Assembly: GCA_038040325.1 (NCBI GenBank)
Contig: JBBPIM010000006.1
Coordinates: forward strand, 26,886 to 90,885
DNA from: Mayfieldus profundus
GTDB taxonomy: Bacteria; Actinomycetota; Thermoleophilia; Solirubrobacterales; 70-9
Length of the DNA: 64,000 nt
Direction of reading: 5' to 3'
In this document: piece after piece, positions 17,782-26,717 of the stretch
How positions within the stretch are numbered: position 1 is the stretch's first letter
How the letters are laid out: every line of letters begins with the position of its first letter
Notes under the pieces: model-generated
What the model was told of the DNA's origin: nothing
Databases searched by the model: none
The model's input: only the letters and a program-made list of their open reading frames with translations
Translations under genes and position numbers: made by a program

Positions 17782-18021
17782 CTACTTCTGGGTCATCACG
17801 ATGATGCCGAACACCACCGAGCCGATCGTGGCCGCCAGCGCCATCCCGGCGATGACCGCGGCCACGGCGGCCGCTGCGGGGCGCTCGTCGCGGCTCAGGT
17901 CGGCGAAGCGGGTGGCGCCGTAGATCGCGAGCGAGAAGACGATCGTCACGCCGACGCCCGCGACCAGCGCGTAGACGACGGTCTCGAGCAGCTCCTTGGT
18001 CTCGACGACGGTTGCGAGCAT
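17782..18021 (-). CDS. Small two-helix membrane protein
   Basis: The 79-residue protein has two transmembrane helices (VVYALVAGVGVTIVFSLAIYG and AAAAVAAVIAGMALAATIGS) joined by a polar loop (ATRFADLSRDERP). The stop of pit at 18125 side lies upstream and only 3 bases separate it from pit, so it is very likely co-transcribed and co-translated with the phosphate transporter. It may be an accessory subunit. No family is recognised with confidence. Confidence 0.65.
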   Translation of the reverse strand: MLATVVETKELLETVVYALVAGVGVTIVFSLAIYGATRFADLSRDERPAAAAVAAVIAGMALAATIGSVVFGIIVMTQK

Positions 18022-18024
18022 CGT

Positions 18025-19125
18025 CTAGGTCGCCGCCATCGGCGCGCCCCGCTGGGCACGGCGCACGAACATCGCGGCGACCAGCGACATCGCCATCAGC
18101 GAAACCAGGATCGGGCCCAGCGCGCCGGTGCCGAAAATGCGCGTGAAGCCGTATGTGGCGGCGCCGATCGAGGCAGCCGCCGGAAAGGTCAGCACCCAGG
18201 CCATCATGATGTTGCCGGCGACTCCCCAGCGCACCGCGGAGAACCGCTTACCGGCTCCGGCCCCCATCACGCCACCCGCGATCACCTGGGTGGTCGAGAG
18301 CGGAAAGCCGAAGTGGGAGGAGGCGAGGATCACTGCCGCACCCGCCCCCTGTGTCGAGAATCCCTGCGCGGGGTCCATCTTGATTATCCGCGTGCCCATC
18401 GTGCGGATGATCCGCCAGCCGCCGCCGTAGGTGCCCAGTGCGATCGCGCTGGCGGCCGAGACCACCACCCAGAACGGCACGTCGGCGTCGGGGCCGATGT
18501 TGCCGTTGACGACCAGCGCCAGCGTGATCACGCCCATCGTCTTCTGGGCGTCGTTGGTGCCATGCGCAAGTGCCAGCATCCCTCCCGAGATCAGCTGCCC
18601 GGCCCTGAACCCGCGGTTGACCGGCCCGGGCCGCAGCCGGCCGACGATCCGATAGGTGAAGGTGATCGCCAGCAGGGCGACGACGAACGCGAGGATCGGC
18701 GCGACCAGCGCCGGGATCAGCACCTTGCCGAAGATGCCGTCGCTGATCACCGCGCTGGTGCCGACCGCGGCGACGGTGGAGCCGACGATGCCCCCGATCA
18801 GCGCGTGCGAGCTCGAGGACGGCAATGCGAAGTACCAGGTGATCAGGTTCCAGGCGATCGCGCCGATCAGGCCCGCGAAGATGACCGTCGTGGAGTCGAT
18901 CACCTCCGGATTGACGACGTCCTTGGCGACCGTCGCGGCGACCTCGAGCGAGATGAACGCCCCCGCGAAGTTGAGCAGCGCCGCGAAGGCGACAGCCAGC
19001 CGCGGCGAGGCCGCCCTGGTCGAGATCGCGGTGGCGACGACGTTGGCCGTGTCGTGAAAGCCGTTGGTGAAGTCGAAGGCGAGCGCGGTGCCGACGACGA
19101 TCACGAGGACGACATCAGACGACAT
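18025..19125 (-). CDS. pit: Low-affinity inorganic phosphate transporter, PiT family
   Basis: The 366-residue membrane protein has the duplicated PiT signature. The first copy is FDFTNGFHDTANVVATAIST near residue 18; the second is LALAHGTNDAQKTMGVITLA in the C-terminal half. About ten hydrophobic segments are visible. PiT proteins import metal-phosphate with protons. The downstream neighbour is a two-helix membrane protein and the upstream neighbour is a DUF47/PhoU-like protein, which is the standard partner of PiT genes. Confidence 0.95.
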   Translation of the reverse strand: MSSDVVLVIVVGTALAFDFTNGFHDTANVVATAISTRAASPRLAVAFAALLNFAGAFISLEVAATVAKDVVNPEVIDSTTVIFAGLIGAIAWNLITWYFALPSSSSHALIGGIVGSTVAAVGTSAVISDGIFGKVLIPALVAPILAFVVALLAITFTYRIVGRLRPGPVNRGFRAGQLISGGMLALAHGTNDAQKTMGVITLALVVNGNIGPDADVPFWVVVSAASAIALGTYGGGWRIIRTMGTRIIKMDPAQGFSTQGAGAAVILASSHFGFPLSTTQVIAGGVMGAGAGKRFSAVRWGVAGNIMMAWVLTFPAAASIGAATYGFTRIFGTGALGPILVSLMAMSLVAAMFVRRAQRGAPMAAT

Positions 19126-19170
19126 GTCGGCTGCTCCGCTGCGCGTCCGCTGCCGCCATGGCCAGCGAAC

Positions 19171-19791
19171 TCACGAGTTCTTGATGACGATGCCTTCGAT
19201 GATCTGCGCTGCGGTCTCGGTCGCGTCGATGGCGTTCTCCAGCACCGCGAACATGTCCTTCCATCGGATCACCACCATCGGGTCGATGCCGTTGGAGAAC
19301 AGCGACGCGACGGCGTCGCGGGAGATCCGGTCGCCCTCGTTCTCGAGGCGGTGGATCTCGATCCAGTACTTGTCGAGGTCCTTGAAGCTGGGCAGGTTGT
19401 CGAGGCCTTCGGCGAGCTGCTCACACGAAGCCACGAGTACCTTGGTCAGCGCCTGCGCCTGCTCCATCGGCGCCTCGATCTTGTAGAGCCCGAGGAAGTC
19501 GGCCGCCTCCTCGGTGTAGTCAACGATGTCGTCCATCTGGGTCGCAAGGCCGTAGATGTCCTCGCGGTCGATCGGGGTGACGAACGTGGAGTTGAGCCGC
19601 CGGACGATGTCATGGGTGATGCGGTCGCCCTCCTGTTCGGCCTTGAGGATGTCTCGCGACAGGCCGCTGTCATCGGGCCATTCGTGCATCATCCTGTCGA
19701 GCAGCCTCGCCGCGCGGAGTGTGTTCTGGCCGGCCTCGTTGAAGAGGTCGAAAAAGGTGCGATCGCGCGGTATGAGGGAGATACGCGCCAC
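19171..19791 (-). CDS. DUF47 (PhoU-like) Pit accessory protein
   Basis: The 206-residue all-helical protein has the TIGR00153/DUF47 pattern: FFDLFNEAGQNTLRAARLL, ILKAEQEGDRITHDIVRRLN, a central FVTPIDREDIYGLATQMDDI and LENEGDRISRDAVASLF. The E/D-x-x-x-D and EGD motifs bind metal clusters as in PhoU. Its place beside pit suggests it gates or regulates that transporter. It lies 24 bases downstream of ppk. Confidence 0.92.
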   Translation of the reverse strand: MARISLIPRDRTFFDLFNEAGQNTLRAARLLDRMMHEWPDDSGLSRDILKAEQEGDRITHDIVRRLNSTFVTPIDREDIYGLATQMDDIVDYTEEAADFLGLYKIEAPMEQAQALTKVLVASCEQLAEGLDNLPSFKDLDKYWIEIHRLENEGDRISRDAVASLFSNGIDPMVVIRWKDMFAVLENAIDATETAAQIIEGIVIKNS

Positions 19792-19815
19792 GGCGCGGCC
19801 AAACTAGCAGAGGGT

Positions 19816-21990
19816 CTAGTCGCCGCCGCCGGCGCGGTGCTCGGCGGCCCGGGCGGCGTGGCGCTCGCGCAGCTCGGCCTGCACGTCTCTGACCTTGCCA
19901 TCGCCCGCCGTGCGACGCGCCCACCGCCCGGCCTCGTCGAGGGTCCAGGCGTTGGCATTGTCGGCCAGGCATCGCTCCAGCACGTCGAGCAGCTCGGCGC
20001 GCAGCGCCGGGTCCTCGACCGGCGCCGCGAGCTCGACGCGGTGGTCGAGGTTGCGTGGCATCAGGTCGGCCGAGCCCATGTAGACGTGGGTCTCGCCTTC
20101 GCGCTCGAAGGCGAAGATCCGCGAGTGCTCGAGGAAGCGGCTGACGATCGAGACCACCTCGACGTTCTCCGAAATACCGGGGACGCCGGGGCGCAGGCAG
20201 CAGATCCCGCGCACGTTGAGGTCGATCCGAACACCCGCCTGGGAGGCCTCATAGAACGCCCGGATGCAGCGGGCGTCGACCAGGGCGTTGATCTTCATCG
20301 CGATCCGCGCCCGCCCCCCGGCTCTGGCGGTCTGCGCTGTGCTCTCGATCTCCCCGATGATGCGCTGGCGCATCGTGGTCGGCGAGACCAGCACCTTGCG
20401 GTAGTCGGTCGGTCGTCCGTAGCCGGTGATGAAGTTGAACACCTCGGCGACGTCGGAGCCGATATCGGCGTCTGAGGTAAACAGGCCGAGGTCGGTGTAG
20501 AGGCGTGCCGTGATCGGGTTGTAGTTGCCGGTCCCGATGTGGACGTAGTGGCGCACCCGGTCACCCTCGCGGCGGGCGATCAGGATCGACTTCACATGCG
20601 TCTTCAGCCCCGGGATCCCGTAGACCACGTGAACTCCGGCCTGCTCCAGCGACTTCGCCCACTGGATGTTCGCTGCCTCGTCGAAGCGCGCCTTCAGCTC
20701 CACCATGCAGACCGCCTGCTTGCCTCGCTCCGAAGCCCTGATCAGGGCCGGGACGAGGGGCGAGTCGTCGCTGGTCCGGTACACGGTCTGCTTGATCGCC
20801 AGCACGTCGGGGTCGGCCACCGCCTGTTCGACGAAGCGCTCGACCGACGTGGAGAAGGAGTCGTAGGGGTGATGGACCAGGACGTCGCCCTGGCGGATCG
20901 TCGCGAACATGTCGACGCCCTCGTCGTCGTCGCCCTGGAGGCGCGGCTGGGTAACCGGGGTCCAGGGCTCGTAGCGAAGCTCGGTGTGGCCCTGCACCTT
21001 CGCCAGATCCATCAGGTCGGCCAGGTCGAGCAGCCCGGGCGTCGCGTAAACCTCGCGCTCCTCGATCCGCAGCGCCTCGACCAGCTGGTCGCGCAGCTTC
21101 GGGTTCATCCCCTCGGCGATCTCGATGCGCAGCACCTCACCGAAGCGGCGGGCACGCAGCTCGTCCTGAACCGCCTGCAGCAGGTCGTCGGCCTCGTCGG
21201 AGACGTCGAAGTCCGTGTCTCGCGTGACCCGGAAGAAGGAGTGGTCGAGAACCTCCGTGCCCGGGAAGAGCGCGTCGAGGTGATTGGCGATTACGTCCTC
21301 GAGCGCCACGAAGGTTGCGCCGTCCCCCAGCACCAGGAAGCGTCCCAGCAGCTCCTTCGGGACCTTGACACGGGCGATGATCTCCGACTCCGACTCGGGG
21401 TCGCGCAACAGCACCGCGAGGCTCAGCGAGAGGTTGGAGATATAGGGGAAGGGCCGGCCGAGTCCGATCACCAGCGGGGTCAGCGTCGGGAACACCTGCT
21501 CTTCGAAGCGCGCCTTGATCTCGCGGCGCTCGCTCTCGGAGGCGGAGTCGGTCGAGAGGATGCGGATCCCGTGCTCGGCCAGGGCCGGTCGCAGCGTCCC
21601 CTCGAAGCAATCCTGGAGGCGGCGGTCCAGCTCCAGCACGCGGGCGCGGATGGCGTCGATCTGCTCGGAAGGGCTGAGCCCGTCCGGCCCGCGCGCGTCG
21701 ATCCCCGCTGCGACCTGGTCGGTCAGCCCGGCGACCCGCACCATGAAGAACTCGTCGAGGTTGGAGGAGTAGATCGCGCAGAACTTGAGCCGCTCCAGCA
21801 GCGGCACGTTGGCATCCTCGGCCAGCTCCAGGACCCGCTCGTTGAAGTCGAGCCAGGAGAGCTCGCGGTTGAAGTACAGGGAGGGGTCCTCGAGGTCCGG
21901 CGCAGCGGACTCGGGTGCGGAAACGGCTCCTGGTGGCGTCTTCTGAGCTTCCTCGAGCATGTCGTCGCCTGCCTCGGGTGGCACAGGCAT
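19816..21990 (-). CDS. ppk1: Polyphosphate kinase 1
   Basis: The 724-residue enzyme polymerises the gamma-phosphate of ATP into polyphosphate. Motifs in order: YFNRELSWLDFN near residue 37, SNLDEFFMVRVAGL, HHPYDSFSTSVERF, QTVYRTSDDSP, VCMVELKARFDEAANIQWA, GLKTHVKSILIARREG with a PLD-type His, HIGTGNYNPITARLYTDLGL and the C-terminal GSADLMPRNLDHRVELAAPV. The Pro/Ala-rich first 30 residues make the start approximate. It is placed between the CHAD genes and the DUF47-pit pair, which ties polymer synthesis to phosphate import. Confidence 0.96.
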   Translation of the reverse strand: MPVPPEAGDDMLEEAQKTPPGAVSAPESAAPDLEDPSLYFNRELSWLDFNERVLELAEDANVPLLERLKFCAIYSSNLDEFFMVRVAGLTDQVAAGIDARGPDGLSPSEQIDAIRARVLELDRRLQDCFEGTLRPALAEHGIRILSTDSASESERREIKARFEEQVFPTLTPLVIGLGRPFPYISNLSLSLAVLLRDPESESEIIARVKVPKELLGRFLVLGDGATFVALEDVIANHLDALFPGTEVLDHSFFRVTRDTDFDVSDEADDLLQAVQDELRARRFGEVLRIEIAEGMNPKLRDQLVEALRIEEREVYATPGLLDLADLMDLAKVQGHTELRYEPWTPVTQPRLQGDDDEGVDMFATIRQGDVLVHHPYDSFSTSVERFVEQAVADPDVLAIKQTVYRTSDDSPLVPALIRASERGKQAVCMVELKARFDEAANIQWAKSLEQAGVHVVYGIPGLKTHVKSILIARREGDRVRHYVHIGTGNYNPITARLYTDLGLFTSDADIGSDVAEVFNFITGYGRPTDYRKVLVSPTTMRQRIIGEIESTAQTARAGGRARIAMKINALVDARCIRAFYEASQAGVRIDLNVRGICCLRPGVPGISENVEVVSIVSRFLEHSRIFAFEREGETHVYMGSADLMPRNLDHRVELAAPVEDPALRAELLDVLERCLADNANAWTLDEAGRWARRTAGDGKVRDVQAELRERHAARAAEHRAGGGD

Positions 21991-22070
21991 CGTAGCCTCC
22001 GCCCGGTATCAGGCTGGGCGGAGCGACCCGGGCCGCCTGCGGAGCTTCGCAGCAGGACCTCAGGCGCCGG

Positions 22071-22706
22071 TTAAGAGGCGGAGAACGCCTCTGCCTGGTC
22101 CCCGTCGGCACGGGCCCTTTCGAGCCCGACCGCCGCCTTGCGATCCTCGCGCACCTCGTTGAGATGCTCCTCGACCTCACGCTCGAGCTTTGCCCAGGTC
22201 CCTTTGCTGACCTCGGCTTGCCAGAAGTCGCGAAAGCGCTCGAACAGCAGGGCGCGGCGGGCGCGCAGATGGACGGCAAGCAGCTCCAGCCCTCGATACG
22301 AAGTGCGGTGCGGCGCGCGGGCCACCAGCGCCGGGTCGAGGTCGTCGGCCTCTCCCGCTCGTAGCAGGACGTCGCGGGCGTCGGCCGCACGAAGCTCCTC
22401 GATCTGGGCCTGAACCCGGGGCATCATCACGTCGCAGTCGTGGATCTCGCCCAGCAGATCCTGAAGGTCACGGGCCCGGCGTCGCGCCGCGTCGGCGCGC
22501 TGCCCGAAGCAGAAGCCGGTCACCTCCAGCACGTAGCGAAGGCGCTTGGCGGCAATACGCATGTCGTGCTGGGCTTTGGCCGCGTCGGGATCGAGTGCGT
22601 CGGGCGCGAAGGAGCGCAGCTCCTCGACCCTGGTGTGGATGATCCGCGCTGCATTGCGGTCCAGCGGCCCGGCGGGGTCGAGCATCTTCACGGCCCGCGC
22701 CTTCAA
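22071..22706 (-). CDS. CHAD-domain protein (second of a pair)
   Basis: The 211-residue helical protein shows the CHAD signature AQHDMRIAAKRLRYVLEVTG and ends in a Lys/Glu-rich helix (LEREVEEHLNEVREDRKAAV). CHAD domains bind polyphosphate through conserved His and basic residues. The start is TTG at 22704-22706, overlapping the upstream CHAD stop by 3 bases, which implies coupled translation. Most CHAD proteins carry two helical bundles in one chain; here each gene holds about one. It is followed by ppk1. Confidence 0.85.
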   Translation of the reverse strand: MKARAVKMLDPAGPLDRNAARIIHTRVEELRSFAPDALDPDAAKAQHDMRIAAKRLRYVLEVTGFCFGQRADAARRRARDLQDLLGEIHDCDVMMPRVQAQIEELRAADARDVLLRAGEADDLDPALVARAPHRTSYRGLELLAVHLRARRALLFERFRDFWQAEVSKGTWAKLEREVEEHLNEVREDRKAAVGLERARADGDQAEAFSAS

Positions 22707-23188
22707 GCCGCCTTCTCCCGCGCCGCGGAGACCAGCTCTCCGACCCGTTCGCGGAGCTCGATCAGCCTCTCCTGCTCGACGAAGGGGACGAGCCGGTCGT
22801 TGGCCAGCGCCTGCTCCTCCCGCAACCGCTCGACGAGGACGCCGACACCGTGGCGGTCGCCGGCGACCAGCTCTTCGGAGAAGGCCTCCAACGCGGCGAT
22901 CGACACATCGCGGTCGCGGCGCTCGCCGAGCGCATCTGCGATCGCCTTGACCGCCTCGAGCGCTGCCCGGAAGCGCTTGCGAGGAAAGCAGGGCTTGAAG
23001 ACCTCCAACGCGGCCCGCAGCCGCCGGCTCGCGACCCGCATGTCATGGACAGCTTCGATGTCGTCGGTATCCAGCACTCCATGGGAGTGCTCCAGCAGCT
23101 CGTCGGCGCGCACCTCGACCACGCGCGCGGCTGCGAGGGCGAACGGCTCCTCGCAGTGCAGGTCCTTCACCTCGCGGGGCTTCGCCAT
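22703..23188 (-). CDS. CHAD-domain protein (first of a pair)
   Basis: The 161-residue protein has AVHDMRVASRRLRAALEVFK and RDVSIAALEAFSEELV, the CHAD helical-bundle motifs rich in His, Arg and Lys for polyphosphate binding. It is short for the family (often 250-500 residues). The next gene continues with a second bundle, so the two probably act as a heteromeric equivalent of one full CHAD protein. ATG at 23188 lies about 30 bases after the ppx stop. Confidence 0.85.
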   Translation of the reverse strand: MAKPREVKDLHCEEPFALAAARVVEVRADELLEHSHGVLDTDDIEAVHDMRVASRRLRAALEVFKPCFPRKRFRAALEAVKAIADALGERRDRDVSIAALEAFSEELVAGDRHGVGVLVERLREEQALANDRLVPFVEQERLIELRERVGELVSAAREKAA

Positions 23189-23220
23189 CGAGCAAAGGCT
23201 ATGCCAGACGGGAGGCTTTG

Positions 23221-24147
23221 TCAGGCGGCGAGCTTCTCGGGGGATGAGCCGTTCAGGGTGCCGTTGAGGAGGTCGAGGATGACCCCCTCCCGCAGCCCGC
23301 CCTTGCCGATCTGCAGCGGCTGGCCCAGCAGCTGCGACATCTTCTCCAGCAGCAGCACGCCGGTGGGCAGGATGCGCACGCGCTGCGGATCCAGCTCGAA
23401 CTTGCGGGCCACATCCTCGATCGGGTCGGTTGCCAGCACGCGCACCGCACGCTCGAGAGTCTCGTATTCGAGCACCGCGCCGACCAGGCGCCGCAGCGAG
23501 GTGGCGCTGCCTCCCACCGCGACCGCCTGCTCCGGCTCCTCGATTTCCACCTCCTCGAAGAAGTCGTTGATCGCGTCGCGAACCTCGCGCAGCTCGGCGG
23601 CCGAGGGGGGGTCGCCCTCCAGCAGCTCCTCGGCGAGCATCCCCGAGCCGATCTGAAACGAACGCACCTCCTCGGCCCCGCCGCTCACCGTCCCGAGCAC
23701 GATCTCGCTGGAGCCGCCCCCGACGTCAACCACGCCGATCTTGCCCTCGACCGGGTGGCCGAGCGCCTTCGTTGCGCCGATGAACGAGAGCCGCCCCTCC
23801 TCCTCGTCGCTGAGCACCTCCACCTCAACACCGGCCACCTCGGCAATCGCGTTCACCACCTCGTCGCGGTTGCGGGCCACGCGGATGGCCGCGGTCGCGA
23901 CAGGCTTGATCACCTCTGCACCAAGCTCCTCGGCGAGGCGCACCTGTGTCGCCACCACCTCGGCGACCTCCTGGATCTTGGGCTGGACGATCGACCCGTC
24001 CTCGGTGGTCGACTTGCCGATCCGCGTGTAGGCCCGCTGCTCCATCACCTTGCGCAGCTGGCCTTCCGAGGGCTCGGCGACGAGCACGCGCGTCGTGTTG
24101 GAGCCGATGTCGATCGCGGCGTAGAGCATTCGGCGAGGGCCACCCAT
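23221..24147 (-). CDS. ppx: Exopolyphosphatase / pppGpp phosphatase (Ppx/GppA)
   Basis: The 308-residue ASKHA-fold enzyme has the phosphate-1 loop AAIDIGSNTTRVLVAE at the N-terminus, VATAAIRVARNRDEV, and the phosphate-2 loop IGVVDVGGGSSEIVLG near residue 135. It lacks the C-terminal HD-like domains of E. coli Ppx, so it is the short two-domain type. It degrades polyphosphate from the ends or removes phosphate from pppGpp. The context with ppk1 and CHAD genes favours polyphosphate. The start may be ATG 24147 or the internal M-L-Y-A-A six codons on. Confidence 0.92.
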   Translation of the reverse strand: MGGPRRMLYAAIDIGSNTTRVLVAEPSEGQLRKVMEQRAYTRIGKSTTEDGSIVQPKIQEVAEVVATQVRLAEELGAEVIKPVATAAIRVARNRDEVVNAIAEVAGVEVEVLSDEEEGRLSFIGATKALGHPVEGKIGVVDVGGGSSEIVLGTVSGGAEEVRSFQIGSGMLAEELLEGDPPSAAELREVRDAINDFFEEVEIEEPEQAVAVGGSATSLRRLVGAVLEYETLERAVRVLATDPIEDVARKFELDPQRVRILPTGVLLLEKMSQLLGQPLQIGKGGLREGVILDLLNGTLNGSSPEKLAA

Positions 24148-24174
24148 CTTGGCAGCCGTCGAAGACGGTGGCCG

Positions 24175-24882
24175 CTACGGAGCCTTTATGGGTGTCACCT
24201 CGCCCGGATGCGAGGCATCCTCGAACTCCCGGAAGAGCCCGGTCACCACGAAAGCGACCTGTTCGCCGATGTCGACGGCGTTGTCGCCCATCCGCTCCAG
24301 CGCCCGCGCTGCAAGCATCATCGTCATCGCCCACTCGCGGCGGTCGGCGTCATCGCCTATTGCCAGGGCAAGCTGGAAGCACTCGCGGTTGAGGTTGTCG
24401 ACGACGTCGTCCTGGCGGACGAGGTCGCGGGCAAGGTCGACATCGCGGTTTTCGAACGACCGCTTTGCCTGGTTGACCTGAGTGCGCACTTGCCTCCCCA
24501 TCACCACGATCCGCTTCACCATCTCCTCGTCGGCGGGCGGCTCGTGACCGGCGAGCGGAATCATCTTGCAGACGTTCACGCACTGGTCCCCCATGCGCTC
24601 GATGTTCTTGAGCACGTGCAGCAGCGCCGAGATCAGCCGCAGGTCGGTGGCGACCGGCGACTGGGTGGCGAGCAGGGTGATCAGCGACTGGTGGACCTCC
24701 AGATAGCGGCCGTCGATGCGGTCGTCGTCGGCGATCACCAGGCCGGCCAGCTCGACGTCGGCATGCTCGGCGGCCTCCAGCGTGCGGTCGAGGGCGATCA
24801 CCACCATGTCGAGGCCCTCGAGCGCGCCTGCCTCCAGCCTCCCGAGCTCCTCCTGGTAGTGCACGCGTACTCCCTCGGCCAT
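24175..24882 (-). CDS. phoU: Phosphate signalling protein PhoU
   Basis: The 235-residue protein has two three-helix bundles with PhoU metal motifs: LKNIERMGDQCVNVCKM in the first and ARALERMGDNAVDIGEQVAF in the second. PhoU couples the Pst transporter to the sensor kinase and represses the regulon when phosphate is plentiful. Its ATG shares one base with the pstB stop (TGATG, 24880-24884). The cognate kinase gene is not in this window. Confidence 0.96.
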   Translation of the reverse strand: MAEGVRVHYQEELGRLEAGALEGLDMVVIALDRTLEAAEHADVELAGLVIADDDRIDGRYLEVHQSLITLLATQSPVATDLRLISALLHVLKNIERMGDQCVNVCKMIPLAGHEPPADEEMVKRIVVMGRQVRTQVNQAKRSFENRDVDLARDLVRQDDVVDNLNRECFQLALAIGDDADRREWAMTMMLAARALERMGDNAVDIGEQVAFVVTGLFREFEDASHPGEVTPIKAP

Positions 24883-25805
24883 CAGCCGACCTTCCCGGAT
24901 ACGTAGTCCTCGGTCCGCTTGTCGGACGGGTTGGTGAAGATCTTCTCGGTCTCGTCGTACTCGACCAAGCGCCCCTGGCGGGCCTCGTCCTGATCCAGCT
25001 CGACGATCAGGAACGCGGTGCGGTCCGACACGCGCGCTGCCTGCTGCATGTTGTGGGTGACGATCACGATCGAGAAGTTCTCCTTCAGCTCCATCATCAG
25101 GTCCTCGATCCGCCCGGTTGAGATCGGGTCCAGCGCCGAGCAGGGCTCGTCCATCAGGATCACGTCCGGGTCGACCGCGAGACAGCGGGCGATGCAGAGC
25201 CGCTGCTGCTGGCCGCCCGACATCCCGTAGGCGTTCTCGTCGAGCCGGTTCTTCACCTCGTCCCAGAGCGCCGCCCGCCGCAATGCCTCCTCGACCCGCT
25301 CGTCGACGTCCTTCATGCCGAGGATCTTGGGCCCGAAGGCGACGTTCTCCCTGATCGACTTCGGAAAAGGGTTCGGCTTCTGGAACACCATGCCGATGCG
25401 CTTGCGAACCTCGACCGGATCGACCTCGGGCGCATAGAGATTTTGGCCGTGGTAGAGAACCTCCCCCTTGAGGCTGGCGGTGGGGATCAGGTCGTTCATC
25501 CGGTTAAAGGAGCGGATCAGGGTGCTCTTGCCGCACCCCGAGGGACCGATCAGAGCGGTGATCTCGTTGCGGCAGACGTCCATGGTCACATCCATCACCG
25601 CCGGCTTGCCGGCGTAGGCAACGGTTACGTCGCGCAACTCGAAGACCGACTCGCGTGGCTTGGCACGCTCGGCCTCGTCGCGATGTCGGACTGTGGTCTG
25701 GATCTCGGCGGCCGGCTGGGCGTAGCCGGCGGTACCGGGGTTGTCCCCGTGGCGCCCGCTCGCCTGCTCCTGCTGCCGTTCCTCTTCAGTCACTCTGTCC
25801 ACCAT
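24882..25805 (-). CDS. pstB: Phosphate ABC transporter ATP-binding protein PstB
   Basis: The 307-residue ATPase has Walker A LIGPSGCGKSTLIRSFNRMN, the PstB-specific QKPNPFPKSIRENVAFGP, signature MSGGQQQRLCIARCLA, Walker B VILMDEPCSALDPISTG and the switch His in VTHNMQQAARVSD. About 45 polar N-terminal residues (Glu/Gln/Arg-rich) precede the usual start, so either the true start is later or there is a disordered tail. It lies 3 bases after pstA. Confidence 0.95.
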   Translation of the reverse strand: MVDRVTEEERQQEQASGRHGDNPGTAGYAQPAAEIQTTVRHRDEAERAKPRESVFELRDVTVAYAGKPAVMDVTMDVCRNEITALIGPSGCGKSTLIRSFNRMNDLIPTASLKGEVLYHGQNLYAPEVDPVEVRKRIGMVFQKPNPFPKSIRENVAFGPKILGMKDVDERVEEALRRAALWDEVKNRLDENAYGMSGGQQQRLCIARCLAVDPDVILMDEPCSALDPISTGRIEDLMMELKENFSIVIVTHNMQQAARVSDRTAFLIVELDQDEARQGRLVEYDETEKIFTNPSDKRTEDYVSGKVG

Positions 25806-25808
25806 AGA

Positions 25809-26717
25809 TCACCATTTCTGTTCGTAGCGGTTGCGAAGCCAGATGGCCACTGCGTTCATCAGCAGCAGCACACCCATCAGCACCAGGATCGCCGCCGCCG
25901 CCAGTTCCTTGAACTCCGGTTGGGGCTGAGAGATCCAGTTGAAGGCCTGCAGCGGCAGCACCGTGAAGGCCGAGTCGAGCCCGGTCGGGTCGAAGGCGAT
26001 GAAGATCGGCGCTCCGACCAGGATCAGCGGCGCGGTCTCGCCGATCGCGCGCGAGAGCGCCAGGATCACCCCGGTGGCGATGCCGGGAATCGCGGCCGGC
26101 AGCACCTGCTTCCAGATCGTCTGCCACTGGGTCGCGCCGAGCGCCATCGAGCCCTCGCGGATCGAGGGCGGCACGGCGCGAATCGCCTCGCGCGCGGCGA
26201 TGATCACAACCGGCAAAACCAGCAGGGCGAGGGTCAGGCCGCCGGCCAGCACGACCCTGCCCATTCCGAACGGCCCGCGCACCAGAAACGCGAGCCCGAG
26301 GATGCCGTAGATGATCGAGGGAACCGCAGCGAGGTTCTGGATATTCACCTCGATGAAGAGGTTGTACCAACGGGTGTTGTCCGCGTACTCCTCCAGATAA
26401 ATGGCGGTGGCGACGCCGATCGGGATGATGAAGGCGGCGCAGACACCCATCAGCCAGAGGGTGCCCAGCAGCGCCGCGCGGATGCCCGCGTTCTCGGGGA
26501 ACGAGGAGCCGTAATTCTGGATGAAGTCCCAGTTGAGGCTGCCGGCCCCCTTGACCGCAACCTGGATCAGCAGCGCCGCAAGCGTGATGACTGCGATCGC
26601 CAGGCAGGACAGCATCGCGACTCGGAACAGCCGGTCCTTGACCCGCTGGCTGCGGGGGCCGTGCTTTAGGTTCATGACCGCCTGCTCGCCGGCGGCGACG
26701 GTCTCGGGAGTGCTCAT
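25809..26717 (-). CDS. pstA: Phosphate ABC transporter permease PstA
   Basis: The 302-residue protein has six transmembrane segments and the inner-membrane transport signature PPSIREGSMALGATQWQTIW, then ALSRAIGETAPLILVG, which is typical of PstA. The start overlaps pstC as ATGA (26714-26717). With PstC it makes the pore of the high-affinity phosphate importer. Confidence 0.95.
   Translation of the reverse strand: MSTPETVAAGEQAVMNLKHGPRSQRVKDRLFRVAMLSCLAIAVITLAALLIQVAVKGAGSLNWDFIQNYGSSFPENAGIRAALLGTLWLMGVCAAFIIPIGVATAIYLEEYADNTRWYNLFIEVNIQNLAAVPSIIYGILGLAFLVRGPFGMGRVVLAGGLTLALLVLPVVIIAAREAIRAVPPSIREGSMALGATQWQTIWKQVLPAAIPGIATGVILALSRAIGETAPLILVGAPIFIAFDPTGLDSAFTVLPLQAFNWISQPQPEFKELAAAAILVLMGVLLLMNAVAIWLRNRYEQKW

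Noticed and set aside
17650..20475. A 941-codon open frame on the plus strand
   Set aside because: It is antisense to small membrane genes, pit, DUF47 and ppk1, all with clear family motifs. Its product is Arg/Asp-rich low-complexity typical of a GC-rich shadow frame.
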